Position numbers and translations under genes: made by a program. Shown piece after piece: positions 12,128 through 23,717 of a DNA stretch of 64,000 nt (position 1 is the stretch's first letter; each line of letters begins with the position of its first letter). A model generated the notes under the pieces. The model worked only from the letters and a program-made list of their open reading frames with translations, was not told the origin of the DNA and did not search any database. Origin of the DNA: Amaurobius ferox (lineage: Eukaryota > Arthropoda > Arachnida > Araneae > Amaurobiidae); NCBI GenBank assembly GCA_951213105.1, contig OX578146.1, positions 107,764,697-107,828,696 of the forward strand, given 5' to 3'.

Positions 12128-12881
12128 TGAGCGTCAGTGAATCTTTTGCCCTATCCGCGCTTTGTTAACTTTCGCGGCACACATTTTTCGCCGAAATTCT
12201 GCTCAAACAGTTGCGAAATATTTTCTGAGAGATAAAATGCAATGTTTAGATTATATTAAAACTAAATTTAATACCGAATAAAACATAGAATATATTTTTT
12301 ATTTTAATTCAAAATATTTTTGGTGCTGCCATCTGTTGTTGTAGTTTAATTCATACCGACTATTTTTATTCTTTAATGAACATTTTTAAATGTCTATTCC
12401 TTCTAATACGCTATTAAATACAACAACAGATCATATATAATGCCATAATCACGGAAACGTAATTGAACTTGGACTTGAAGACAAAGCTGCAGTCCTCAAT
12501 GATGTACGTTCAGATCCCTTATCAAATTTATAGAATGATAAATTACTTTTCCGTGATTGTGGCATTATTATATATGATCTGTTATTGTATTTAACACTAT
12601 ATTAGAAAAAATAGATATTTAAAAATGTTCATTAAAAAATAAAAATAATCGGTATGAATTAAATTACGACAACAGATGGCAGCACCAAAAATATTTTGGA
12701 TTAAAATAAAAAATATATTCTATGTTTTTTGGGGCATTAAATTTAGTTTTAATATAATCTAAACATTGCATTTTATCTTTCAGAAAATATTTCGCAACTG
12801 TTTGAGCAGAATTTCGGCGAAATATGTGTGCCGCGAAAGTTAACAAAGCGCGGATAGGGCAAAAGATTTACTGACGCTCAA
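12128..12881. repeat. Long inverted repeat (337/341-bp arms, 76-bp loop)
   Basis: The left arm (12128-12464) begins ttgagcgtcagtgaatcttt and ends acggaaacgtaatt. The right arm (12541-12881) begins aattacttttccgtgattgt and ends with the complement of the left start. By eye the arms differ by a few percent, including small indels. The loop (12465-12540) is unrelated to the arms. Each arm carries the motif CAGATGGCAGCACC or its complement. A transcript would fold into a ~340-bp hairpin. It may be a fold-back transposon or a source of long hairpin RNA. No transposase is present. Confidence 0.9.
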
Positions 12882-12893
12882 CCTTAACGTCTG

Positions 12894-12977
12894 TTTGAAT
12901 TTTTGGAACTTTGCCATTAACATGTATAATAAAACTTTGAATTTTTGGAACTTTGCCATTAACATGTATAATAAAAC
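12894..12977 (+). repeat. Two perfect 42-bp tandem units
   Basis: The 42-bp unit starting tttgaatttttggaactttg appears at 12894-12935 and again at 12936-12977 without visible difference. It lies immediately beyond the long inverted repeat and looks like a recent local duplication. Confidence 0.9.
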
Positions 12978-14225
12978 ACAACACAAGTAGGTGTTATTAT
13001 ATATTTATTCAAAATTACCCCTTTCACTGGACAAACTTCTGCTCAAACCTCAAACTTAAAAGCTTAAACTACAATAATTGAAACTTTTTTTGTCATTAGA
13101 GTGGCAATTTTCAACAGCTAAAAAAAAAAAAGAAATCACTGAAGATTTACTAACCTTGGCATACATTCGAGATAAAAGAATCTTACGCAAGACGTATATA
13201 ATTTAAAATTAAATGTCACTTATTTTTTAACACGGTTAAACACCACAACAGAGGCTAGAATTTTTTTTTCTAATTCCATGCAAAGTAATTCTGTTTATTT
13301 GAAGACATTGAAAGATTAAAGGTCAATTACTTTTTTGCCTATTTTAAAAGGAAAATTCTTTAGAACTTTATAATCGTAGTCAAACGAATTTGAGTAAACA
13401 TTATCTAAATCTCCGGATTTCACTATGATTTCAAACGCATTAAAATACACAAGTGGGGAAGAATTAAAAATCCCATTCATACGAGTAAGGTCGTTAAATA
13501 CACAACCGGTCAAAAAAGTATCCGAACATTATTTATTCATTTCCCTTGGATCATACAATTAAATCCATATAAATAAAATTGAAAATCCATTTTTCTGTCT
13601 GTCCGTTATTCTTATCATCACAGGAGAACGGCTGTATTGAATTTTATTAAATTCATTTCCTTCTTCATTTCTTTCTCACTATTTCCTTCCTTTGAGCGTG
13701 GCTTAATTGTTAATGAGCCTCTAAACAAACGGGACCCAATCGTTATTTGAATCTCCAAACTAACATGACCTGATCTTCTTTTTTTTAACCTCTATTCTAT
13801 ACAACAAATGGAATTCAAAATTCTATTACCAGACCCGATCGTTGTGTGTGCCTCTAGCTCAAAAATTATGGAAGCTTTATAAATTAGCTAAATAAAAAAT
13901 AAACCTTCTGATCGCAAGGGCCATATGTGAAATTCCTCTTTTTATTTCTGTCCCATTACGAAACGGTCGTTTTTTTTTTTTTTACCAAAGGCAAAGAAGT
14001 TGAATTGAATGCTATGAACCCACGAAGCTCTGGGAGGGGGCCCATCTTCAATGCGAAATATAAATTTTTTTTTTATTGTAAAAGTTTTATGGGGATCCAT
14101 AGAATTTTATTTTTATTTGTTTTTTTTTTTATTTATCTTTTTTTTTTTTTTAATTTAAGGTAACCCTGATAAGTAAACTTAAGTCTACACAAAAGCTATT
14201 GTTAAAATGTAAAATTGTTGTCTTC
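12978..14225. other. Non-coding interval
   Basis: No gene is supported. At 13505-13530 the phrase accggtcaaaaaagtatccg resembles the ends of some Tc1-like elements, but no partner end was found. The 13.93-14.16 kb part is a run of T-rich homopolymers. Confidence 0.45.
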
Positions 14226-15172
14226 TATATAAAAAATCTGATGTGGGCAACACATGACTTTCCTTATATAATGTAATGAATTTTATACTTTTAAAGTAAA
14301 AAAATAGATTTTTCTTATAGTAGATACTAATATTCTTTCCCAGATATTGAATTTTCGACAACTAGTCGTCATTTTCATTGATTTAGCTTCATATTTATCC
14401 ATTTGGCAAGATTTTCGTTAATTTGGCAACATTTCAAAAAAGTCGCCAAGTTGGCGACATTCCGCCAAATTCGTCGCCAAAATCTCGCCGAGCGTTATGC
14501 ACTAAGAAATAAGTTATTCTTACAGCAGATAAATGACTATTGGCATTCAAATACAAAAGTATTATTCAAAGTATCTTTTTCCATAAATGGAACGAGCTAG
14601 ATCCACAAGAATGATGTCACTCAATTTATCGCATGGTATTACATATGAAAAGTGAACATATTTCTCAATAGGAAATATTTTTTTTTTATTTTATATGACT
14701 TTTTGATAATTTTTCTGAAAAATGTACAATATCTCGAGAACGGTTCATGTTAGCGTTCTAAAATTTATGTCAATCGTTTTCTAATCAAAAATTACATAAG
14801 AAATGTCTATTTGCGTAACTTTATTAGTGCTTTTGATTTTTTAACGATTTTTTCAAAATTTCATTTGAACATTTAGGGGGGTTCTGAACATTCGATTGCG
14901 TATAAAAACAATAGGCTTCCAGTGTTTACGGATTGTAATTTTTGTACCAAATTTGATTCGAATCGGTCCATTCGTTCATCAGTTATCGTCTCCACAGACT
15001 CACTGACACACACACACACACACACACATACACACACACAGACATCACTTCAAAAATGTTTGATTCGTGATCAGGGACGCTTGAAACGTGCTCTCCCGTC
15101 GAAAACTCGAATTCGAATTTTCGACCCCGTCACAATACTTTCCTTATACATTATGTATATAAGGAAAGTAAT
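14226..15172 (+). mobile_element. Family P non-coding transposon, best complete copy
   Basis: This copy defines the family. The left end is aaatctgatgtgggcaacac then atgactttccttatataatg. Module A (to about 14690) holds the tcgccaagttggcgacattc block and acgagctagatccac. Module B (about 14700-15172) holds acaatatctcgagaacggtt, the cggtccattcgttcatcagt block, a (CA)n run (15005-15040), gacatcacttcaaaaatgtt and the palindrome gaattcgaattttcgacccc. It ends in a hairpin terminus: tactttccttatacattatg followed by tatataaggaaagta. There is no coding capacity. Other copies lie at 7.0, 10.2, 21.6, 23.7, 25.5, 26.7 and 33.1 kb. The superfamily is unknown to me; the terminal hairpin is the most distinctive mark. 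Confidence 0.75.
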
Positions 15173-16152
15173 AAAATTGTAAGATAGGCATCTGTCTATC
15201 TGTTTATTATCTCAGCAAGGTAGAAATCGTTTTTTTTTTCCTTTTTGTGAAAAATATTATAAAATTTAAAACAAAAACTCTAAAAATGTTCACTGCAAAT
15301 TGTGAATTAAATTTCTTTGCATTATATATTTTATTATATTTCTTTATGCATTTCTACATTATATTCCTTTATATATTTCTACATTATATTTCTTTTATTA
15401 TATATCTTTACATTATATTTCTTTGCATTTTTATTATGTTATTATGTTCATAATAACTGGAGATATGAGACTGTCTGTCTCAACATTTAACATAGTAAAA
15501 TGAAGATCTCGCATAATAAAGTTTACCAAACTTCTTTGTTTCATCGCAATACTAATTCTTGAGAAAATCGTCTTATAATTGCCTCTTTATCTATAAATCA
15601 ACCGTTGATTGTGTTAATTTGGAACATTTTGTTTAATTTTCCTTAGCACCAAAACGTGTGACACTTCACTAAATTTATTACATTTGGTCTCGACCTGATA
15701 ATAATAAAACCGGAACCAAACTCGTATACATTCTGAAATCTGAAATCCGAGCTCGACCTGGCCTTAATAGTTATTTTCAAGATTATATTAAAAATAAAAC
15801 TCCGAGCTATCAAAGTGCCCAGAATTGTGTGAAAACGTGGGTAAATGTTTCTCAAGATCACTGAAATTAACAATACTTTTATATATTTCGTATGTTAATA
15901 TCCAATCATAACTTTTCAAACCATGTATCTCATTCAGCCCAGTTCAGCTCAAAACTTTCACTTAGTCAGCTCGCCGGCCACACATAAAGCTACAGTAAGC
16001 CTTCCGATCTATCATGTGGTCTGGGTTTTTCACTTAGTCAGCTCAGCCAAAAATTTGTCCTTGGACCAAGCCTGGACATTTAGCTTAAGGATCAGATCCA
16101 AAACCCGAATTATAAGTTCGGATCCGAAGCTAACTTTTGGTCTAACTGTATA
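15173..16152. other. Non-coding, with a T-rich degenerate repeat
   Basis: At about 15310-15440 the block attatatttctt and its variants recur many times, giving a 68-codon spurious frame. Near 15952-16035 the phrase cacttagtcagctc appears twice about 80 bp apart. No gene recognised. Confidence 0.45.
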
Positions 16153-16704
16153 ATGCCAGTCTTGTAAGTTCCTGGTCTCGAATTCCAGCCTGGCTAGGGA
16201 CCAACATCAACAATTCCTACATGTCTATCTCTCCCTAAACAAAGGGCGACCGGGTTCCTTTGGCACAGGGGACCCCACTCCTATTATGTTCGTCCCCAAT
16301 GGGAAACCCTCCCCCTGGCTTCGCCACTGACTTCGTGTAAACTTCAGTATCATTCAATGGGAGGGTTATCCCAGAATTTAAGGTACGAATTGCCAATTTA
16401 TTTTCTGTGGACCAGTTATAAGTATAGATGTTGTTTCCACTGGGTTCTGGCATAGACCTTATATACTAGACCCGCTATTGGGCGAGGATTGCTAATGTTA
16501 CAGTATTGAGGTGATGGTATCCAACACAAGGAACGCGTTACGTGATCTCTACCAGTCCAGAACCCTTGCTTCCGAGGATCTCCGGCTATCACAGGGTAGG
16601 GTCCACTCGCTACAATCCAACAACCAGTTCCACTTACTACTTCCTGAGTCTGGGATCACGTGACAAGTTCTACTATGTTGGATAGTATAAAAATCCCCTT
16701 AGCG
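16153..16704. other. GC-richer non-coding segment with a possible element end
   Basis: The complement of 16313-16330 reads TCAGTGGCGAAGCCAGGG, a motif common at arthropod transposon ends; it recurs near 46792 as CAGTGGCGTAGGCAGGG. The segment around 16155-16200 looks faintly tRNA-like (ggtctcgaattccagcc). I could not delimit an element. Confidence 0.35.
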
Positions 16705-16805
16705 TATAAGATTTATGGGTTCCAGTCTAAATTGAGTGGCACTGTCCCGGCCATCCTAACAGATACCTTACACCATCGGGTAGGTCGGACGGTCTGGGAT
16801 CGATA
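16705..16805 (+). repeat. Family S SINE, 3' fragment
   Basis: Matches the SINE body and tail only: gggttccagtctaaattgag, ggccatcctaacagatacct, then gggtaggtcggacggtctgg. The tRNA head is absent, as expected for a 5'-truncated retrotransposed copy or a fragment. Confidence 0.7.
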
Positions 16806-17836
16806 GAAAAAAAGTATCATTCACAGATGATAGTCGTTTGAAGAGGTTGCCAGATTTCTCAAAACAGATCCAGTTACAACTCCAGAAGATCACCAGCGAG
16901 AGAACGGGAAATTTTCTTGGTACCAAACTGACCAAGATATTTGCAATTCCCTCATTCAAGTTCTCGGAATAACAGACGGTCAGGTTTCACATCTGTCGCG
17001 AATTTTTTGCCATTTCTTTGTCACTCTATTCTCACGATTTTCTGAGAAATTGAATCGAACCAAAATAGAGCATTCGTATTTTTTGAAGCCTGCCTCGAAC
17101 CCCTATAATTTAGTCTGAAGGACGTTGCAGCAAGAGAGCTGCCATCATGGCCCGCATTCTTTTTCGTGCTTCTTGAAAGACTGGAAGAAAACTCTTACTA
17201 TATCACGATTTGATTTCGAATTGAGGGAATGCTGAATTCAGTCGCTATAGGGTAATTGCGCTTTAAGTGTTTTAAAGCGTAAATCGTCTAAAAATGAAAA
17301 CAAAAACTTCATTTGAGAAGGAAACGTTTTTATTTTCTTTGCGTAAAAGGTATGAAAATTCGACAATAGGAAGCTTGAAGCTATTATCATTAAATCTGCA
17401 TTATATTTATTTAGAATCCGTTTCGGGGCTGGTGAAAGAGGTTTCAGCCATTTAAGAAGTCATCTTTTTCTAGCAATTTTGTATACAGAAAAGGGCCGTC
17501 GAAAGGTCGGACATATCGAATTTTAAAATCATATAAACTACCGAGAAATCAGAATAGTAGACTTTTTTTTTCAGTGTAGTGTCACTACTATTCCCTCAAA
17601 AATATTTCACAAATATCATCAGATGTGTTCAATACGTCAGACGATCATTACAGATCTTTCTTATCAATCGAAGTACGCAGCGTTTTACCCGTATAAAATA
17701 ATTTTTATTTTAGAGCTCTTTCTCTAGCTATTCTTATGAAAGCAATGCTTAAACACTTATAGATGCACAGAAATCTAAGGTACGTACATAATGCCATCCG
17801 TCAGCAATATTTGCAAAATCCACTTCGACAATAAGA
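16806..17836. other. Non-coding interval
   Basis: No gene, RNA gene or repeat recognised. Codon-like signal is absent and open frames are short. Confidence 0.45.
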
Positions 17837-18335
17837 GCTTGCAATTATGTCCCATTAGCTCAACGGTAGAGCGTCGACATGGCTAGCACGAAAATCTGTG
17901 GTTTGGTTCCCGGTTAGAACAGCAAGGTTCCTTACCGTGACGCCCGAACAAATCAACCCTGTAGGTTAGTGCAAAAATGTTGCCGGTCTGAAAGTGACCC
18001 TAGTACGACTAGCATGGATTCGGTGGACTGTGGGATATTGAACGCCGAGTTTAAATCGGGAGGTCAATAACCACGCAGAAAGCTAGCCTGGATGATAAAA
18101 ATAGCAGGAGATTAACTTGGGTAAATATAGCAAAAGGTGATTAGTCAGATTGTCAATTGCACGTCAGTCTGACATTAGAGGGTGGAGAATGCAGAGTCCA
18201 CTCCCATAATCAGAGCTTGCAATTCCGTCCTAGTAGCTCAACAGTAGAGAGTCGGCTGACCCGTTCGAAGATCCAGGATTGGATTCCCGGTTACAGCAGC
18301 AAGGTTCCTTACACATTGCACATATGAATTCGAGA
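17837..18335 (+). repeat. Two direct copies of a second tRNA-headed repeat
   Basis: Both copies start agagcttgcaatt. The first head (17837) has TAGCTCAACGGTAGAGC (canonical box A form) and TTTGGTTCCCGGTT (box B-like), then a ~290-bp body. The second head (18213) has TAGCTCAACAGTAGAGAG and GGATTGGATTCCCGGTTA, then agcagcaaggttccttac as in the first, and is cut off soon after. The 376-bp spacing makes this a head-to-tail pair or a dimer. The tRNA fold is degraded, so I call it a SINE-like repeat rather than a tRNA gene. Confidence 0.6.
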
Positions 18336-20090
18336 AAGAGTATTACCACGTACTTTGATAAGCATTTCAGGTTTCACCGTGTTACAATTCGTAATGATAC
18401 GACTTTTTGAAAGCTACTTTATTATATACGTATTTCGTGCGTCCTTGATGTCCATTTCTACTATTAGACCATTCTCTATAACTTTGTAATTGACGTTTTT
18501 CTTCTATCTTACTTTGTTGCCGAGTCCGTTACCCAAACTTTTTTAATTCTCCTCTAGAGGGGCTGCAATTACTTTTATTCGTTAGTCACTTTACTATAGA
18601 TAGACTTGACGTGTATACTAATGCAAGTTTTCTTAAAGTTAAAGAACTGTGTATATAATGGTTGCTCTATACAATGGCAACACGAAACAGTATAAAAACA
18701 TTTTCAAAAACATATTTCTATTAAGTTTATGAAAAAAACTATACCGCTTAGTTATAAATTGGTATCAAAATACCTTCGATTGAGAATATCTTTGAAAAAG
18801 AAACTGGAAATGAATTCACTTATCATTCCTAAAGAAGGCATACAAATTAAAATGTTTCCTTTGACCTCTGGCCTGTTCCACGTCGCACACTTTTCACACG
18901 GAAACAGTTACAATTTTGTCTTCTCATACGTTTGAGAAAGTTTTTTGAATTCTTATTTTACTTTTCAATACACTTTATCATGAAAAGCTCGAACAATTGC
19001 ATAATCAAATCGAATTCTTGGTTACATTTGACACTGATTACAAAAAGAAATATTTGGCTCCAGATTCATATGATCCCTGGACAATCACGATTCGTAACAG
19101 TCTAGAATGATTCTAGAATCCAGATGACGTAGCAAGTGTTGCTAGTTTTAATTGGAACTTCGATAAGCTTACGTATTAGGTTCTCTCCAATTCTCAAGCC
19201 CACTTTTGGCTCTGGGTTATTTACTGTGCAGAAATGAAATTAAAAGAAATATTCTGGACTTGATAATGGCAATTCCTGATTTTGGACTATCGAATGCGTT
19301 TGCGTGGATTGAATGTCAATATCAAAGACAATTCAAATCATTCTAAACAAATCAGTCCGAGCCCAGTTCGAAAGGAAAACAGAAAATCAGTCTTGATACG
19401 GCCTAAAGATCGCGAAATCAAGCCCCGCCTTAGAAAAATTAGCAAAAATCAGATCTTAATGAAAATCATACATGATCCAGCTTACGGGTCAGCCCGGACC
19501 TAAGCCTATGGGCCAAACTCGAGCCCATGCAGATGTCTATGTCGACGGGTTTAGACCTATGGTTCAAGTCCATGCCCGCGCAGACTTTTAATATGCACGT
19601 TCACTTCGCAGCACTTTAGGAGATTTCTATTGGAGGCTTAGCGTCATTCTCTCCATGCAATCCCTAAAATGACAGCACGGGTCACGCACAACTTAAGCTT
19701 GCTAGTAGAAACAAAAAAATAGTTTCCTTATGTAGTAACATGTTCATCTTTTTTCCGGTAGATTAGCGGAAGAGTTGGCGACATTGAGTAATGGTATTAG
19801 ACACAAACTGACATTCCACTTTTAATTAGACACTGGAAAACAGCCGACGGTATTTGTTTTTGGTTGTTAAAAGTTCATCGAACGCGTAGCTGAAATGCGA
19901 CAGGCTAATCATAAATCAAAGACGTGAATTAGCTTACATTTTAATGTAAACTGTATGTATTTTTTTTAATAATCTGCAATATGCGAAAACATTGCTCGTT
20001 AAACGTTTGTAATAGTTTAACAAAGTAGAGGCCCTCTAATAGAAATCGAGTAAAAAATATTGATGATGTTTACTGAAAAAGCATTTTTTT
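18336..20090. other. Non-coding interval
   Basis: No gene is supported. Around 19480-19590 the phrases on gggtc-gcccg-acctaagcc and cccatgc-cagac repeat degenerately; a similar phrase occurs near 29310-29350. The 68- and 73-codon frames lack motifs. Confidence 0.45.
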
Positions 20091-20460
20091 AACACTTTAC
20101 AACAAAGTGGAAAAGTGTTTATGACTTTGTTCATTCTGTCTGTCTGTCTGTATGTCCGTTACCACGATAACTGCCATAAAAATGACTTAATCAAAATAAA
20201 ATTTTAGTATGTTGTTCAGACGGTCTGTAGGACCTATGGGAATATAAATAAATAATATCACCCAATTAGTTTTGGATTGAACCCGGGTTGAAAAAATGAA
20301 ATACATTGAGCCCTATGGGACCTAATTTTTCAAACATTTTTTAAGCGGATTTAAAATTCACAAATTGCTTCGAAAATTTTAGGTAATATTCAAATTGTTC
20401 CATAAAATATATAAAAAAAATTCAGCGAAATATATTCAGTAGTTTTTTAAATAAAAATTA
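20091..20460 (+). mobile_element. Family Q non-coding repeat with palindromic end
   Basis: The start is an imperfect hairpin (aacactttacaac...gtggaaaagtgtt, 20091-20119), followed by a (TCTG)n run, cgttaccacgataactgcca, cccaattagttttggattga, acccgggttgaaaaa and cctatgggacctaatttttc. The same order lies on the other strand at 44740-45087. With two copies and a terminal hairpin it behaves like a small non-autonomous transposon. No coding sequence is visible. Confidence 0.65.
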
Positions 20461-21157
20461 AAATAATAATAATAACACCTCTTATATGAAGCGATCACGT
20501 GATCATGATATGAAAAGATCACATGACCCATTTCAAAATGATATATGGCATCCATCTTGTCGCAAAATCGTGATTTTTAAAGTTCTTTTTAATTCATATT
20601 GAGTGTTGTATCCGTCCTAAAAACACTTTATTTTTGCTTAAATTCTGTGCATCTACATACTGAAACAACGCAATTACAATATATTTGAGTTTAAATGCTC
20701 ATCCAAATTTGATTATTTCTACAACGAAGCCTATTTTTCACCTATGTAAAATGTAAACAGCAAAATATGTAGAATGATTTGTATTAGAATTGCTGTATTT
20801 CTTTAACACAAAATCATTTAGTTCATGGAGTCTGCATAGCTGATATGAATGAAATATTCATTGATTTTACAAAGAGAAGGACGATTTTTTTCGATGAAGT
20901 TTTACGCATAGAGTTTAATTACTTGTAGCTTCATGGCCTTAATTTTTAAATACAATAAATTATTATAGTATTGTGATGAATGACATGAATGGGAAATTAT
21001 TTATGAATGAAATGCTGCTTTTATAGAGATAGCCAGGCGTGTTATTTTTTCTATTACGTCATTTGAATGAATTTGATTTGTTTTCGATGAAATTTTCAAA
21101 TACAATAAATTATCGTAGTATTATGATAATTCTAAAATTATTACCGAGGAATGTATC
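20461..21157. other. Non-coding interval
   Basis: AT-rich. Two partly similar phrases (cattgattttac/gaatgaatttgatttg, ttcgatgaa-ttt-acataga and aaatacaataaattat-gtagtatt) recur at about 20850-20985 and 21060-21125, and degenerately at 21510-21550, suggesting an old ~170-bp tandem repeat. No gene. Confidence 0.4.
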
Positions 21158-21170
21158 ACATTTTAGAGAT

Positions 21171-21456
21171 AGGGGCGCGGTAGCCCACTGGTTAGCGCGC
21201 TGGAGCTGCACTCGGTAGGCCCAGGTTCGATTCCAGCCACTGCCAAAACTGCCGCCGTGTTCACGCGGAGTACGATCGCGTTAAACATGTGGGTCCGTAA
21301 GTCCTTCCGAGAGGTTGGTGGTAGGGGAAGGAGGGTACGGTCCCTGTGGATGCCTCCCCCACTGGGTTCCGGTCCAAATTGGGTGGCACTTCCCGGCCGT
21401 CCAAACAGTTACCTTACACCTTTCTGGTAGGTCGGACGGTCTGGGTCTCAACAACA
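21171..21456 (+). repeat. tRNA-headed SINE (family S), full length with TSD
   Basis: The best tRNA-headed copy. Box A-like region gtagcccactggttagcgcg (21180) and perfect box B GGTTCGATTCC (21223). The body is gtgttcacgcggagtacgat, acatgtgggtccgtaagtcc, ctgggttccggtccaaattg, then ggtaggtcggacggtctggg and a (CAA)n tail. The 13-bp direct repeat acattttagagat flanks it (21158-21170 and 21457-21469), proving retroposition. It serves as the reference for the 5S-headed variant at 30996 and 45135. Confidence 0.92.
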
Positions 21457-21555
21457 ACATTTTAGAGATGTTTAAACCAGGCAATTTATATTTCAATGCC
21501 GTCATTTGAATGAAATTCATTTTTTTCGATGAAGGTTTAAGTTTTCAAATATAAT

Positions 21556-21852
21556 AAATTTAGGGGGTGCTGAACATTCGGTTACGTTTAAAAACAATTG
21601 GCTTCCAGTATTCACGGATTGTGATTTTTTTACCAAATTTCATTCAAATCGCTCTATTTGTTCGTGAGATATCGTCTCCACAGACTCACTGACACACACA
21701 CAGAGAGAGAGACACACACAGACATCACCTCAAAAATGTTTGATTCGTGATTAGGGGTGCTTGAAACGTGCTCGCCCATCGAAAACTCGAATTCGAATTT
21801 TCGACCCCGTCACAATACTTTCCTTATACGTTATGTATATACGAAAAGTAAA
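21556..21852 (+). repeat. Family P module B fragment
   Basis: Matches module B from gggtgctgaacattcggtta through accaaatttcattcaaatcg, a CA/GA microsatellite at 21689-21721, gacatcacctcaaaaatgtt, and the palindromic right end (tactttccttatacgttatg, tatatacgaaaagta). Module A is absent. Confidence 0.75.
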
Positions 21853-22489
21853 AACAATAAATTTTATCTCGCACCCAATAAATGTTTATCTCTCCTGCGA
21901 AGAGAATCGGTACATGAGTCAACAAAGCATTCGATGAATTACATATTCAGTAAAAAAAGGATTTCGAAGAATCAGCAGCTATTTGTGAGACGCAGCTAGC
22001 TGAATATTAAATGGGGAATGCATTTGAAAAGCGTAAAATAGGCGCTCTATTCTATGACCGAAGTTGCAAACAAATGCTTAACAGCTCCAGTTAAAGTTCA
22101 ACTCCATTTCAAGCGAGTTCATCATACTACTTCTATCCTATTCTTTAAATTCGCCCCTCTGTAAACACACTTTAACAAGATTTAAACGTCTGGAATATAA
22201 CACTTGGATCAAACTACGTGTTAAGGAGGGAAGCTTTTGTGAGAAATTCAAAGCAGGAAGTAAGAGGGCCAATTACAGTAAGTTATCAAAGAAAGAACAG
22301 CCATTTTGTAAACATTCTATTCTATGATAAAGCCACAGTTAATACACTTTTTCACTTGATTATTTAACACTAGAAGGTATGCCACGGGTTGTTTATGGGT
22401 TTATAAAAGGGTTCAAATTATTAGGAGATTGGATAGATTGGTAAACGTTTGCCGTAAGAAATCTTTCTATAATCGCATTTGCCACGGAT
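21853..22489. other. Non-coding interval
   Basis: No recognised gene or repeat. An 80-codon frame at 21757-21999 begins inside the transposon fragment and has no motif. Confidence 0.45.
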
Positions 22490-23130
22490 ACTGATATCTG
22501 CAGTAGGAGGGTGATTCTAGCTTTTGAACACTCCCCCCCCCCTCTGCTTTTATGAATTCTATAAGTATGAATTTGGCCATGACAGCCTAGGCTTAATCAG
22601 GGAAATTTGATACCGCTGCATGGAAGACTGAATTTGTTGGTCTCCATAGAAATTCGCCACATAGCAACTTTATTGCTGCCTTTGCAGGTGTTGATTATTC
22701 CATGCTTACAAGCTAATAGCCGGTTCATAAATGCTGGTATCTGCAGTGGAAACGCGATCGTAGTTTTGGAAAGCTTTTTAGGCGGATTCTGAGAGTATGA
22801 ACTTGTCCGTAGTAGCCAGGACTGAATCAGGGAAATTTGGTAATCCTACGCGGAAGACTGAATTTGTCAGTCTTCATAGCGTAATTGCGGTACATAGCAA
22901 GTTTCTTGCTGCCTCTGCAAATACCGATTATTTCATGCTACCGAGCGCAAAATACGTGCAAAACTGGCCCACGAATATTGGTATCTGCAATGGGAGCGTG
23001 TTCCAAGCTTTGGAACGCCCTTTTTAGGCAGGTTCTGTAAATATGAATTTAACCATGGCAGCCTGGGCTGAATCGGAGAAATTTGACCCCCCCGGTGCGT
23101 GGAAGACTGAATTTGTGGGTCTCCATAGAG
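22490..23130 (+). repeat. ~240-bp tandem repeat, ~2.7 units
   Basis: Landmark ggaagactgaatttgt occurs near 22622, 22852 and 23101. Each unit also carries ggtatctgca-t-ggag, ttttggaa-gc, tatgaa-tt--cc-t-gcag, ctgaatca-ggaaatttg and tctccatag. The units differ by roughly 15-25% by eye. A C-homopolymer in the first unit and another in the third (about 23085-23092) disrupt them. Confidence 0.8.
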
Positions 23131-23717
23131 GCAATTGTCAAACTTTTTTAAGTCACATTGTTTCACCTGTATACAATAGGTGCAGCACTGCGCTAGATCC
23201 TCCTATCTAGACCTACATTGGTTTCTAAGGATCTTACAATCCGTATTGGTGTTCCGCTAGAAATAGAAATTAAAGTAAATGTATTTATTTAACATTAGAA
23301 ATAAAACAATTACAATAATAGAATTTCTGTATAGTGGAAAATTATATTTAATTACTTAACTACTCGATTAAAATAAAACAATTAATAATCAACTAATATT
23401 CTGAAACTACATATTCCAAAGTTTGACATATCAACTAACTAAAGTAAATCCTTTGCGGAAAAAAATTCATATGGCCCAAAACTAACTAATTATCTTTTTA
23501 ACTTTCAAAAATATTTCTTCAATTTTAATCATTTAAAATTTGAATATTAATTTTTGGGGGAAAAGAAAATTGGCACATATCTTTAACATTCATACCATTG
23601 GCGGTCGTTGCTTTCGCGTATATGGTAAGAGGGCAAGGTTTATTAACTATTCAAGCTACGTTTAATATTAAATTCTCACAACTGCCATCTCACTGGTACT
23701 GTGTTCTATTTTTTTTT
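23131..23717. other. AT-rich non-coding interval
   Basis: No gene or repeat recognised. Confidence 0.45.
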
